From positions 1-48,231 of IMG/VR virus record IMGVR_UViG_3300028859_000030: a stretch of DNA of 48,231 nucleotides; one strand, written 5' to 3'. The notes under the pieces were generated by a model, which was not told where the DNA came from, did no database searches, and was given only the letters and a program-made list of their open reading frames with translations. This document shows positions 1 to 7,376 of the stretch, in pieces. The DNA comes from a virus. Position 1 is the first letter of the stretch. The number at the start of each line of letters is the position of its first letter. Made by a program: the position numbers and the translations under genes.

Positions 1-53
1 TTTCAAAATCTTTAAATGGTTTCATTAATTTATTTAGTCGCATATTATATTTA

Positions 54-83
54 TTGACTTTTATTAGAAATATAATGTATAAT
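54..83 (+). promoter_or_regulatory. sigma70-type promoter, leaderless arrangement
   Basis: A -35 box TTGACT (54-59) lies 18 nt from a -10 box TATAAT (78-83). Only six bases separate the -10 box from the ATG at 90, so transcription should start at or next to the start codon. No ribosome binding site precedes the ATG. Confidence 0.6.
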
Positions 84-89
84 AAAAAC

Positions 90-635
90 ATGAAGAATTA
101 TACAAATATTATGCTCGATCTCGAGACCTGTGGAACTATTCCAAATGCGAAAGTATTATCAATTTCTGCGGTAGCATTTGATCCGTTTGATTATACAGCA
201 GATTTATCAGATAATCCAACCTTAGATTTATTGCTGTCTTTAGACGATCAGGAGAATCGTTATGAAGATCCCGCAACTCTAGAGTGGTGGGCCAAGCAAG
301 ATCCATCGGTTATTGAAAAGATTTTCAGCGATACCGGACGGGTATCAGTTGAACATGCACTAGCCCAGTTAACCAAATTTGTATGGAATAAGGACCGACT
401 TTGGGCACAAGGAATCGCAGTTGATTTTCCAATGCTTGATAATTTATATCGAGAACACAGCAAGAATATTCCTTGGCAGTATTGGCGTGTAACAGATAGC
501 AGAACATTACGTGCATTGACGACTACACAAGAATATCCGGCTAGTCATGACTCGCTCGACGATTGCCGTCAGCAAATTAGAGCAGTCACAGAAGCATTGC
601 ATAAATTGGGTGTTGAAGAATTTTCCCGCAAGTAA
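90..635 (+). CDS. DEDD-family 3'-5' exonuclease (ExoX/DnaQ-like)
   Basis: This 181-aa protein has an RNase H-like exonuclease layout. Exo I is the MLDLETCG segment near residue 10, with the metal-binding Asp and Glu. Exo II is the region around WAQGIAVDFPMLDNLY. Exo III is HDSLDDCRQQI near the C terminus, with a DEDDh-style His and Asp. Phage enzymes of this type trim single-stranded or mismatched DNA during replication and recombination. An in-frame TTG at 54 would extend the frame, but it coincides with the -35 box of a good promoter, so I chose the ATG at 90. The gene converges on a minus-strand gene, with a shared palindromic terminator between them. A second DEDD exonuclease lies at 16.7 kb. 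The family assignment is firm; the substrate is not known. Confidence 0.85.
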   Translation: MKNYTNIMLDLETCGTIPNAKVLSISAVAFDPFDYTADLSDNPTLDLLLSLDDQENRYEDPATLEWWAKQDPSVIEKIFSDTGRVSVEHALAQLTKFVWNKDRLWAQGIAVDFPMLDNLYREHSKNIPWQYWRVTDSRTLRALTTTQEYPASHDSLDDCRQQIRAVTEALHKLGVEEFSRK

Positions 636-654
636 TTTGCTATATAAGACAAGT

Positions 655-676
655 GAAGGAGCCAATTGGCTCCTTC
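655..676. terminator. bidirectional hairpin terminator
   Basis: A perfect 22-bp palindrome centred on CCAATTGG lies between two convergent genes, ending two bases before the stop codon of the minus-strand gene. It can form a hairpin in transcripts from either strand. Confidence 0.65.
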
Positions 677-677
677 C

Positions 678-1400
678 TTAGTCTGTGACTTTAATTCCGT
701 TTGGCCCTAGATTTCCGCTAACGCCTATTTTTGATAACTCTAAGGTATTAGGATGATTGCCGAAATATCTGAACAATAGGTGCTCAATATCTTTATATTG
801 TCCAATTTCTAATGCACTACTAAATTCTTCTAACATTAGATTATACCGATAAAAGACCAACGCTGTTCGATCAGCCGGCCAACTCCACAATCTCGACATA
901 AACTGAAAATTTAACCCACCGGTAACCTGTGCTGGAAATTGGCTATTTCTTCGGGCGGCAAACATATATTTGTTCCTATGTTCAAACGTTTCCACTGAGA
1001 ACCCGTCGGATAAAAAATACCTTCCACTCAATTTAAATACTCGATCAATATTTTCTAATAATTTCGGCCGGCTAACTACAAAATCTAAGGTCTTACCAGT
1101 TACAAGTAATTCTGTATACGATTTTACAACATCCCAATTATCGGTTGATTTATAAATTTGTTGAACCTGGATATCGGTATTATAATTAATAAGTCCTAAT
1201 AGATACGGTTTAAGAATTGCAGATTCTTCTTCTGTAATACTGCTTTCCCCACTGCTTTCGGAAAGAATAATTTGCGCATCGGGAATTTTATCTTTCACAC
1301 TTTTTAATGTATTAATAGTTTGCTCTAATCGTTGTTCGGCAGAATAGACACCATGCTTGGTATGCAATGCGCTACCGATTAAAAATAAAGTTTTGATCAT
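678..1400 (-). CDS. hypothetical protein, possibly glycosyltransferase-related
   Basis: This 240-aa protein begins MIKTLFLIGSALHTKHGV and continues with a segment resembling the first beta-alpha units of a nucleotide-sugar transferase (ERLEQTINTLKSVKDKIPDAQIILSESSG). I see no unambiguous DXD motif. The gene lies one base downstream of another minus-strand gene (1402-2241), so the two probably form an operon. That neighbour looks like a protein usually found beside glycosyltransferases, and a clear GT-A glycosyltransferase starts at 47.5 kb. A role in sugar transfer, either to phage DNA or to the host surface, is an inference from weak similarity. Confidence 0.5.
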   Translation of the reverse strand: MIKTLFLIGSALHTKHGVYSAEQRLEQTINTLKSVKDKIPDAQIILSESSGESSITEEESAILKPYLLGLINYNTDIQVQQIYKSTDNWDVVKSYTELLVTGKTLDFVVSRPKLLENIDRVFKLSGRYFLSDGFSVETFEHRNKYMFAARRNSQFPAQVTGGLNFQFMSRLWSWPADRTALVFYRYNLMLEEFSSALEIGQYKDIEHLLFRYFGNHPNTLELSKIGVSGNLGPNGIKVTD

Positions 1401-1401
1401 A

Positions 1402-2241
1402 TTACTCCAAATTGAAAAGATATGGATTAGCCTGCGCCAATCGATTTCTATAAAAAATATAATGTTCTAATAATTCATGGCGCCCACCGGAGATTGCCGC
1501 GGTTTTTATGTCGGACAACGAGCGCAGTTCATCTAAGATATGAGGCGGCAATTTTGTTTTATTTAGTAATTCATCCCGTGTATAACGGTAATGTTCTACC
1601 TTTATATTATGATTTGTATTAATAAAGACACTAAACAGCCGTTCTACGACAAAGGTAAAATAAGGGAGTGCGGCGTTAGGTCCATAATGAGCGGCGGTTT
1701 TAAACATCATATCGTAATCGGCTGAATCCGTTTTTACCATATCGATAAAAAACTTTAAAAAATCAATATACTGTTTCCAAAATATTTTATTTCCAACAAA
1801 ATAATTACAAAGCGCGAATGTCTCTGAATCCATCCAAAGTTTATTTAAATCTACAGATATGTGCATCTTATTAAGATTTCGTTGAATCAAATCTTTTAGT
1901 CCGGGATGACAATTCTCGCCTTGAGTAATTACACTAGGAGATAGACTTTCATTAATCGGAGTTGGATTAATAAAATAGACATCGGCTCGATTCGGATCTA
2001 TTTCGATAAAATCGATAAATTGCTGGCCAGTAATATTAGTCTTTGCTTCAAACTTTGGACTAACAAATCCCCATAGATCTAATCCGTGCTGTAATGCATA
2101 TGTCTGTCCTGGTTCAAAAGATTGGTATTCACATAATTCGGGATGCAAATTTTCTAAATTATTATAGGGAACAAACGGCAATTTAACTTTTTCCAGTTGT
2201 TCCTTTAGATAACATATTTGATATACTTGTATTTTGCTCAT
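1402..2241 (-). CDS. glycosyltransferase-associated protein of unknown function
   Basis: This 279-aa protein begins MSKIQVYQICYLKEQL. It carries YALQHGLDLWGFVSPKF, TGQQFIDFIE and DVYFINPTPIN segments, then an aromatic-rich middle and FTFVVERLFSVF towards the end. That order recalls a family of uncharacterised bacterial proteins that I associate with glycosyltransferase clusters, but I cannot name a Pfam family with certainty. It is the first gene of a two-gene minus-strand unit. A TATAAT box lies five bases upstream of its ATG, which would give a leaderless mRNA, although the -35 box is poor. Function remains open. Confidence 0.6.
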   Translation of the reverse strand: MSKIQVYQICYLKEQLEKVKLPFVPYNNLENLHPELCEYQSFEPGQTYALQHGLDLWGFVSPKFEAKTNITGQQFIDFIEIDPNRADVYFINPTPINESLSPSVITQGENCHPGLKDLIQRNLNKMHISVDLNKLWMDSETFALCNYFVGNKIFWKQYIDFLKFFIDMVKTDSADYDMMFKTAAHYGPNAALPYFTFVVERLFSVFINTNHNIKVEHYRYTRDELLNKTKLPPHILDELRSLSDIKTAAISGGRHELLEHYIFYRNRLAQANPYLFNLE

Positions 2242-2274
2242 GTAATATTATAGCACATTGAAATAAATACTTAT
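2242..2274. promoter_or_regulatory. compact divergent promoter region
   Basis: Only 33 bp separate two divergent genes. On the minus strand a TATAAT box lies 5 nt before the ATG at 2241. On the plus strand a T4-late-like TAAATA box (2264-2269) lies 5 nt before the ATG at 2275. Neither start has an obvious Shine-Dalgarno sequence. Confidence 0.55.
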
Positions 2275-2985
2275 ATGAAAATTGCAGAATTATTATTTGA
2301 GGGTGGTAATGCCTTTGTTGGCGACTTAGCTGTAATTCGTATTGCTAGAGCCCAAGTAAAACCTACGGTCGCTTTTCTAGAGGGTATTACCGGTCTCTCG
2401 CTTTTGAATAACATGCTCGGATCAACGGGTATTAAAGAAACGAGTGGAGATATCGATCTAGCAGTTGATAGGTCGGAAATAACTAAAGATGAATTATTAG
2501 TTACTATCAGACAATGGACAGATGCTCATAATATGACGGCCGTTATGCCTGCAAAAAAATTAGGCAGTAGTGTAACGATGCGTTGCCCGATCTCTGGCAA
2601 CCCGAAAAATGGTTTCGTTCAGGTAGATTTAATGTTTGTATCCGACATTGAATTTGCGAGATGGGCAATTCGTGCGAATCCTGATAGTAAATATAAAAAT
2701 CTAGTAAAGAATAAGCTATTATATAATCTTGCAAAGTCGATGAATTTACGATATCAAGAGCAGGAAGGATTAACTACTCTTGACACAAAGAAACTTCTTA
2801 AAAATGGCAATAATCCAGATTTCATTGCGAAAAAATTATTGAATGCTAAAGCAACGAGAAAAGATATTGAGTCAGTTGAAAGTATAATGGCTGCATTGAA
2901 AAATGATCCTAAAAAAGAGGAAAAACTTCGATTTGCTTATCCTGCGGTATTGGCAGAAGTCGGAGTTGATTTGAGATCGATATGA
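2275..2985 (+). CDS. nucleotidyltransferase-fold protein
   Basis: This 236-aa protein has the signature of the polymerase-beta/MNT-like nucleotidyltransferase fold. A Gly-Ser pair (LGSTGIKETSGDIDLAVD, around residues 47-65) precedes the first two acidic residues, and a third acidic residue comes in VQVDLMF around residue 117. The C-terminal half is helical and lysine-rich. Phages carry such proteins, but their substrates are mostly unknown; RNA, protein or small-molecule nucleotidylation are all possible. The gene starts five bases after a TAAATA box. It overlaps the following ART-like gene by four bases (ATGA), so the two are probably translated together. Confidence 0.65.
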   Translation: MKIAELLFEGGNAFVGDLAVIRIARAQVKPTVAFLEGITGLSLLNNMLGSTGIKETSGDIDLAVDRSEITKDELLVTIRQWTDAHNMTAVMPAKKLGSSVTMRCPISGNPKNGFVQVDLMFVSDIEFARWAIRANPDSKYKNLVKNKLLYNLAKSMNLRYQEQEGLTTLDTKKLLKNGNNPDFIAKKLLNAKATRKDIESVESIMAALKNDPKKEEKLRFAYPAVLAEVGVDLRSI

Positions 2986-3569
2986 AAATATGCGAAATTG
3001 AGAACTCAACTCCTCTGGAACGATTGGAGATGGCAGAAATGGTAGCAAATAATATTCAAGACAATTGTTCTACGGCTATCAAGTCATTTAATGTATGTCA
3101 GAATCTTTTGTTTTCCGGAATTTATAACCACACCGAATTTTCATTTACCAGCCACTCGCCGGAACATAGAACGCCCAGAGGTATGTCAAAAGAGCAACAA
3201 CTCTATCTTGATTCATGCCTAAGAATAATGGGGTTTACTGCATTACGAAGTAATAGTATGTTTTGCATTGCCGATTATATGCAAGCTAAAAATTTTGGAG
3301 AATTGTATATAATTTTTCCTTGTGATGGATTCTCGTTTACATGGAGTAAGAAACGAAAATATATGTCCTGGATTAATACCCCGCATGGTCCTTTACTTGC
3401 TAGCAGAGCTGATGCGTCGGCAACAATTTCTATTTTTGGATTAAAGAATAAAAATTTTGTCAATGCGGTTAACTCGGGGAATGAAATATTAATACATGGT
3501 GACTATTATGCGTTGAAAGTATATACAGATGGCGCCGCACGGGTTTTGAAAAAATTAGGTATATTCTAG
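2982..3569 (+). CDS. ADP-ribosyltransferase-like phage protein, copy 1
   Basis: This 195-aa protein is a paralogue of the gene at 39976-40539. Shared blocks are LRIMGFTALRSNSMFC (LSAAGFKALRSNSIFC in the other copy), a hydrophobic strand with FPCDGFSFTWS, and a C-terminal SGNEILIHGDYYALK. The order (Arg/His-containing strand, Ser-x-Ser strand, then a loop with an invariant Glu) resembles an ADP-ribosyltransferase fold. That reading is by eye and not proven. Similar proteins occur in T4-like cyanophages, to my recollection, as hypothetical proteins. The start overlaps the upstream nucleotidyltransferase-like gene, which suggests a linked function. Confidence 0.55.
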   Translation: MKICEIENSTPLERLEMAEMVANNIQDNCSTAIKSFNVCQNLLFSGIYNHTEFSFTSHSPEHRTPRGMSKEQQLYLDSCLRIMGFTALRSNSMFCIADYMQAKNFGELYIIFPCDGFSFTWSKKRKYMSWINTPHGPLLASRADASATISIFGLKNKNFVNAVNSGNEILIHGDYYALKVYTDGAARVLKKLGIF

Positions 3570-3570
3570 G

Positions 3571-3576
3571 TAAATA
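3571..3576 (+). promoter_or_regulatory. T4-late-like TAAATA box, leaderless
   Basis: TAAATA is followed by five bases and then the ATG at 3582. The same spacing is seen before the genes starting at 2275, 23488 and 43171. This is consistent with a late promoter whose transcript starts at the start codon. Confidence 0.5.
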
Positions 3577-3581
3577 CTAAT

Positions 3582-5084
3582 ATGCGATACTTTGAATTGT
3601 TTGAATCGAGTCGAGGAATTTTTGTAAGAACCCAGGAAGCCGCAGCGGGCAAAACTATTACGGTTTCAAATAAGGAAGGAGAAGTTTTAACGGCAATCGG
3701 AAATTATCTTCTTCCCGAGACTGGATTGTTTTATGCAAATGATGATGTTTCCAGCCTTCCGGCTAAAGCAAGATTGCTGCCTTTAGGCGAGCAGAAAAAA
3801 TTATTAAAGACCGGGCAGCAAAAAGTAATGGATGCATTGGAACAATATAAAATCACCGCAAAAATTTTACCCGCCAATTGGCATATTACGAATACTGCGG
3901 GAAGAGCGGCAATGATTACTCTCTGGACAAATAGCCGTAATCAAAAAGTTGCGTTTGTAAAACTATTTGTATCCAAGAGTCCGAGTGCAATCCCATTTTA
4001 TTGGAGCAATAGCAATTTCGCTCGAGATACCGGGTTTGCATTATCAAATGATGCTCAACAAAAATCTGAATTAAATCTTAAACCATTAACCGTTGTTGGG
4101 GTCGATGCGAGATTTACAATTGACGATCTATTGGAACAAATTGACGAAAATATTATAACCCATACCGAACTTCCTTTAGAAGTAATTGAGCAGGTGCCCA
4201 AACTTCTTAAGAATATTCAAGTCGGGTTTTCAAGTCCTATTGCAAATGCAGCCCAGTATATTAGTTCATATGAAGTTGATTTAGGTGAAACCGGGGCTCC
4301 GATTGCATTAATGACCGGTCATTTTATATCCGGCGCATACCAACAAGTTGAGGAACAATTATTGAAGCCAATGGGATCAAGCTGGGCAAAGATTAAAACC
4401 TGCTCTTTTCCGATGGCAGGCAACGAACAGTTGGTAGATAGTTATTTAAACATTGACGCTGATACAAAATTAGGTATTAGTTCAAAAAATTCTAAAGGCG
4501 GCGCCGCTGCTAGCATTACAAGTTTATCCTCGGTAATTGAAAAAAATCCTGAAAGATTTAAAGATCTTGTTAAAAAGAAAAAATACAAATATCTATTTAA
4601 TGTAATTAATCTTTTAAAGAATAAATCCGCAATTGATGGTCCACTTGAATTAGGTGTTATGTATGGAATTATTGACGCCGCTGATTTGATTAAAATTAAG
4701 GCGGCCATTGATGATCCCAATCTTGTTAAAACCGACGTAACTAAAAAGCTGCAAAAATTGTTGGCCAATAAAATTTATAACCCAGTTACCACAAGTCCTA
4801 ATTATACTGTCGGGTTGCATCTTCTTACGGTAGTTGCTCATTTAGTAACTGCTCACCTTAATGAGCAAGAAGATTTAGTTACCGAATTTTTCAAAGCTAT
4901 CTTAGCTAGGTCAAATATGATTCAGGTAATGACCAAAATAAGTAAGACCGGAACCGGGGCAGCATTCACAGATTTCAATGTTATCTGGCCACCAGTATTT
5001 CAGGGAAAGGTCCAATTTCAGTCCCAAAAAGCGTATTCAGCGAGTGCAAGGCCAAACGGACGAATATGTTTTAAAATTCACTAA
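3582..5084 (+). CDS. 500-aa phage protein of unknown function
   Basis: I do not recognise this protein securely. It has no signal peptide or membrane segment and looks globular. A central stretch (about residues 290-315) contains DADTKLGISSKNSKGGAAAS. This recalls the Lys-containing strand of some PD-(D/E)XK nucleases, but the other catalytic positions are not obvious. Its neighbours upstream are the nucleotidyltransferase-like and ART-like genes, in the same direction. A strong terminator overlaps its stop codon, so it ends its transcription unit. Nuclease or structural roles are both possible. Confidence 0.6.
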   Translation: MRYFELFESSRGIFVRTQEAAAGKTITVSNKEGEVLTAIGNYLLPETGLFYANDDVSSLPAKARLLPLGEQKKLLKTGQQKVMDALEQYKITAKILPANWHITNTAGRAAMITLWTNSRNQKVAFVKLFVSKSPSAIPFYWSNSNFARDTGFALSNDAQQKSELNLKPLTVVGVDARFTIDDLLEQIDENIITHTELPLEVIEQVPKLLKNIQVGFSSPIANAAQYISSYEVDLGETGAPIALMTGHFISGAYQQVEEQLLKPMGSSWAKIKTCSFPMAGNEQLVDSYLNIDADTKLGISSKNSKGGAAASITSLSSVIEKNPERFKDLVKKKKYKYLFNVINLLKNKSAIDGPLELGVMYGIIDAADLIKIKAAIDDPNLVKTDVTKKLQKLLANKIYNPVTTSPNYTVGLHLLTVVAHLVTAHLNEQEDLVTEFFKAILARSNMIQVMTKISKTGTGAAFTDFNVIWPPVFQGKVQFQSQKAYSASARPNGRICFKIH

Positions 5085-5119
5085 CGAAAAGCCCACCTAT
5101 CTAGGTGGGCTTTTCGTTA
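5082..5119. terminator. bidirectional intrinsic terminator
   Basis: A perfect 18-bp inverted repeat (5082-5099 and 5102-5119, separated by TC) overlaps the stop codon of the 500-aa gene. The stem is GC-rich at its apex and flanked by A and T runs, so it would work in both directions against the minus-strand cluster that follows. The remaining 84 bp up to the next gene show nothing. Confidence 0.85.
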
Positions 5120-5203
5120 ACTGGTTGTTCAATATTATCAATTTTCTATTTTAATTTTCAAATCGTCAGGTCATATTTTCCTCATTCCAAAATTAAAACT
5201 TTT

Positions 5204-5635
5204 TTATCCAATAGGAAATAAATGTGGGATAATCGGCTGCTTCGGACGATTACGTTGCAAAAATAAATTATGAGTAGCAAACGGTGTAACAATTGAGGCA
5301 TCCGTAGCTAACCACACTCTAGCGAGCCTACGATGCCCATGCCGATTTAGATATCGTGCGGCAAAATAATCAACGCCGACCATTCCGCCTTCAAATCCTA
5401 TCAGTGCCGCAGTATGATTTGTAATCTTGCTGGGCAAAAAATCTTCACGGTCGTGATCGTTTCCCGTTAGCATGTATCGAGTAGAAAATGTATCTAGCCC
5501 TCGAGCAGTAATGTCAGCCCCAAGTAAAATCTTTTCAGATCGATCAAGATTTGGTGTGGGGACCGATGGCAGTTCTTGCGCTGCAAGTGACATAGCCGCT
5601 AGCGAAAGTGCCAGAATACCAATGTGTGCTCTCAT
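5204..5635 (-). CDS. small secreted protein resembling an acidobacterial family
   Basis: The ATG at 5635 follows an AGGGG-type ribosome binding site and gives 143 aa. The first 20 or so residues form a signal peptide (MRAHIGILALSLAAMSLA, then an A-Q-E junction). The mature part is rich in small residues, with ADITARGLDTFSTRYML, an LPSKITNH block and a GGMVGVDYFAARYL segment that may be membrane-associated. I recall similar small proteins in Acidobacteriota, where they are uncharacterised. The gene is richer in GC than most of the window and the product looks like a host protein picked up by the phage. Its start is two bases from the stop of the upstream gene at 5637, so translation is probably coupled. 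Confidence 0.6.
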   Translation of the reverse strand: MRAHIGILALSLAAMSLAAQELPSVPTPNLDRSEKILLGADITARGLDTFSTRYMLTGNDHDREDFLPSKITNHTAALIGFEGGMVGVDYFAARYLNRHGHRRLARVWLATDASIVTPFATHNLFLQRNRPKQPIIPHLFPIG

Positions 5636-5636
5636 A

Positions 5637-5858
5637 TTACCCCTTCTTTTTCGGCGTCGAATCAAACTGGATTTCTGCGATTCGAATTTGCGGTTCGTTT
5701 GCACTATTAACGAACGCAGTGATTTTCAGCCACTTATTGTCCGTGAATACAATAACATTTTCACAATCTCCCGATCGAACAATTTCCAGGTGCCTAACGT
5801 TCGAGGTAATAAATGTGGTGATTGAATGTGGTCCTTCTGCAATAATCGGATCTGTCAT
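5637..5858 (-). CDS. small hypothetical protein
   Basis: This 73-aa protein (MTDPIIAEGPHSITTF...) has alternating hydrophobic strands and no recognisable motif. It ends in a lysine-rich tail. It sits directly upstream of the secreted-protein gene and downstream of the 107-aa gene on the same strand, so all three probably share a transcript from the promoter at 6217-6245. Confidence 0.6.
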   Translation of the reverse strand: MTDPIIAEGPHSITTFITSNVRHLEIVRSGDCENVIVFTDNKWLKITAFVNSANEPQIRIAEIQFDSTPKKKG

Positions 5859-5873
5859 ATGTTCCTTTCTGAG

Positions 5874-6197
5874 TTAGCAAAGGTAATTCGCACCGTACAA
5901 ATTAACTGCGGTTCCCCAGCCGAAATTGGCATCAAAAATATTTCCGCGCACATGCTTTGCCGCAGCGGCCCAGCTAGCGGCCCTGTAGATGTCGCCGGCT
6001 TGCTTGTCAATGAAGCAATAAACGCTTCTGCTGCCTTGGTCACTTTTAATGACCTTAAAAAACTTCCCGCCATTAGAAATTTCGATAATGGACGGCGTGA
6101 GATTCTTGAAGTTTTCGGCATAATATTTGTTCGTTTCGTCTTGAATCTTGGCAACAAAACCAACCACCTGAGCAGCAACCTTTTCGTTAGCTTTCAT
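5874..6197 (-). CDS. conserved phage hypothetical protein
   Basis: The open frame extends further upstream, but the start is set by the GTGAGGGAATGG ribosome binding site and the promoter at 6217-6245, giving ATG at 6197 and 107 aa. The N terminus is helical (MKANEKVAAQVVGFVAKIQDE). The C-terminal half holds RSVYCFIDKQAGDIYRAASW and HVRGNIFDANFG blocks, which I have seen in small uncharacterised proteins of many phages. No enzyme motif is visible. Confidence 0.75.
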   Translation of the reverse strand: MKANEKVAAQVVGFVAKIQDETNKYYAENFKNLTPSIIEISNGGKFFKVIKSDQGSRSVYCFIDKQAGDIYRAASWAAAAKHVRGNIFDANFGWGTAVNLYGANYLC

Positions 6198-6216
6198 CCA
6201 TTCCCTCACTGAAATA

Positions 6217-6245
6217 AGTGTATCAAAAATCAGATCACTTGTCAA
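6217..6245 (-). promoter_or_regulatory. sigma70-type promoter with TATTTCAGTGAGG leader
   Basis: Read on the minus strand, the -35 box is TTGACA and the -10 box TACACT, with a 17-nt spacer. The -10 box is followed directly by TATTTCAGTGAGG, which includes the ribosome binding site. The same leader follows the promoters at 6575-6603 and 6787-6815. Confidence 0.8.
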
Positions 6246-6252
6246 CCGAAAA

Positions 6253-6552
6253 TTACAATTGATTTTTATATTTCTGCTTTCCCATCCACCATTCGTCGGA
6301 AACGGAGTCATACAACGGATGACGATAATCATCCTCATCCCATTCGCCGCCGCACAAATATTCGCTTTCGGTATTGCCCGCACGATCCGGCCCCTCGCCG
6401 TTTTCGCTATAGCCGTACGAATCAAATCCTTCGTCGTCATCGTAGCATTCAGGATTAATACCGTTACCGCGTCCTCCGCCATTTTTTGCCCACCAATTTT
6501 GATCCTTGGCATACCAACGGCTTACGGTCGGACTGTATTTTCCTACGCTCAT
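6253..6552 (-). CDS. acidic tryptophan/tyrosine-rich phage protein
   Basis: This 99-aa protein (MSVGKYSPTVSRWYAKDQ...) is strongly acidic, with NGINPECYDDDEGFDSYGY and SEYLCGGEWDEDDYRHPLYDSVSDEWW segments. I recall similar small acidic proteins in many phages as hypothetical. It has no membrane segment or enzyme motif. Its acidic, aromatic character would suit a DNA-mimic or protein-binding role, but that is speculation. It has its own promoter and precedes the operon at 5204-6197. Confidence 0.75.
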   Translation of the reverse strand: MSVGKYSPTVSRWYAKDQNWWAKNGGGRGNGINPECYDDDEGFDSYGYSENGEGPDRAGNTESEYLCGGEWDEDDYRHPLYDSVSDEWWMGKQKYKNQL

Positions 6553-6574
6553 ATCTTATTTCCTCACTGAAATA

Positions 6575-6603
6575 AGTATAGCAAAGTTCGGTACCGAATG
6601 CAA
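6575..6603 (-). promoter_or_regulatory. sigma70-type promoter with TATTTCAGTGAGG leader
   Basis: On the minus strand a -35 box TTGCAT is followed by a 17-nt spacer and -10 box TATACT, then the conserved leader TATTTCAGTGAGG and the ATG at 6552. The spacer contains the palindrome TTCGGTACCGAA, a possible operator. Confidence 0.75.
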
Positions 6604-6637
6604 GCGAAAAATGATCGGAAAACACAAAAAATGATCT

Positions 6638-6762
6638 GTTGAAAATAAAGGACTTATATTGCCCCAAAATGCCACCAATTTTTTCGACAATATAATGCTA
6701 CTCCAGAGGCTAATTGGGGCCCTGCTGGGGTAAAATCAGGAAATCGGTCCTTTAAAATCAAC
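6638..6762. repeat. dispersed intergenic repeat, copy 1
   Basis: This roughly 125-bp element lies between two divergent promoters. One end reads GTTGAAAATAAAGGACTTA and is followed by CCCCAAAATGCC. The middle has ATTGGGGCCCTGCTGGGG. The other end, read in reverse, is GTTGATTTTAAAGGACCGAT, so the element is itself an imperfect inverted repeat. A second copy lies in the opposite orientation at 10823-10947, with the same blocks in the same order. No reading frame crosses it. It may be a regulatory, replication or termination element. Confidence 0.7.
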
Positions 6763-6786
6763 ACTTTACCGATGTAAAAATTGCAG

Positions 6787-6815
6787 TTGACATCGTGATC
6801 GTCATTTGCTATAAT
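6787..6815 (+). promoter_or_regulatory. consensus sigma70-type promoter
   Basis: TTGACA, a 17-nt spacer and TATAAT match the bacterial consensus exactly. The -10 box is followed by the leader TATTTCAGTGAGGAG, which supplies the ribosome binding site for the ATG at 6838. Confidence 0.88.
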
Positions 6816-6837
6816 TATTTCAGTGAGGAGAACAACT

Positions 6838-7086
6838 ATGCCGGATCAATCAGTTGCCCCGAAAAAGTTCATCATTCAGATTCCCATGTATCGTGGGAAA
6901 GGGCGAAATAAGTCCTTTGTTTGCAACTGGTATGTGACTGGCTTCTCATGGCGCAATATGTCCGACGCAGAACCCAACAAAATTCAGTATGGCGCGGATC
7001 GTTCTAGAGCTATTTCGATGGGGAAAATCACTGCGCAAGACCGGCTCTCGCAGTTTAGGCTTATCGGGGAAGTGGTTCCCGAATAA
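6838..7086 (+). CDS. small hypothetical phage protein
   Basis: This 82-aa protein starts at the ATG after GTGAGGAGAACAACT; an in-frame GTG at 6823 lies inside the ribosome binding site and is rejected. The sequence (MPDQSVAPKKFIIQIPMYRGKGRNKSF...) alternates basic and hydrophobic residues, with a WYVTGFSWRNM core. I do not recognise a family. Its own consensus promoter, and the divergent promoter that it shares with the 6253 gene across the repeat element, suggest early expression. Confidence 0.7.
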   Translation: MPDQSVAPKKFIIQIPMYRGKGRNKSFVCNWYVTGFSWRNMSDAEPNKIQYGADRSRAISMGKITAQDRLSQFRLIGEVVPE

Positions 7087-7093
7087 ATTTTGG

Positions 7094-7122
7094 TTGACAA
7101 TGTATTCGAATTTTGCTATAAT
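7094..7122 (+). promoter_or_regulatory. consensus sigma70-type promoter
   Basis: TTGACA (7094-7099), a 17-nt spacer and TATAAT (7117-7122) form a full-consensus promoter upstream of a 47-aa reading frame. The leader GGTTTAGTGAATGAG is a looser version of the leader seen at 6575, 6217 and 6787. Confidence 0.85.
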
Positions 7123-7149
7123 TGGTTTAGTGAATGAGAAAGAGGTTTC

Positions 7150-7293
7150 ATGAGAAATCGATTGCTCTGGTGTTCGCAGGTGTTGGTGCTTACCTCAGCG
7201 TGCGCACTATTAACACACTTTCCCATTACCGCGATGTGTTGCGTAATTACATCTGCCGTAATTGGATTTTTTTCTGTAATTTTTGGTAGGTAA
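7150..7293 (+). CDS. 47-aa small membrane protein
   Basis: This short frame follows a GAGAAAGAGG ribosome binding site and its own consensus promoter. The product (MRNRLLWCSQVLVLTSACA...) is almost entirely hydrophobic, with two likely membrane segments (about residues 5-22 and 25-43) and three cysteines. Its position behind a strong promoter makes it likely to be a real early gene, perhaps acting on the host envelope. No homologue comes to mind. Confidence 0.6.
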   Translation: MRNRLLWCSQVLVLTSACALLTHFPITAMCCVITSAVIGFFSVIFGR

Positions 7294-7296
7294 CGG

Positions 7297-7376
7297 TTGA
7301 CAAGTAAATCCAAGTTTGCTATACTGATTATGTTGATGAGATAAACGTAACGGAAATGACGACTGATCATTCCGTT
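7297..7376 (+). promoter_or_regulatory. consensus promoter plus leader hairpin
   Basis: TTGACA (7297-7302), a 17-nt spacer and TATACT (7320-7325) drive the H1-like gene. The roughly 100-nt leader contains a 10-bp bulged hairpin (7349-7359 with 7367-7376, AACGGAAATGA against TCATTCCGTT). The start codon at 7436 follows AAAGGACAAATTCAATT. Confidence 0.75.

Noticed and set aside
5826-6212. 128-aa plus-strand frame
   Set aside because: Antisense to the 107-aa minus-strand gene that has a promoter, leader and conserved blocks.
6908-6925. Third copy of the intergenic repeat
   Set aside because: Only one arm-like block matches, inside a gene; too short to call a full copy.
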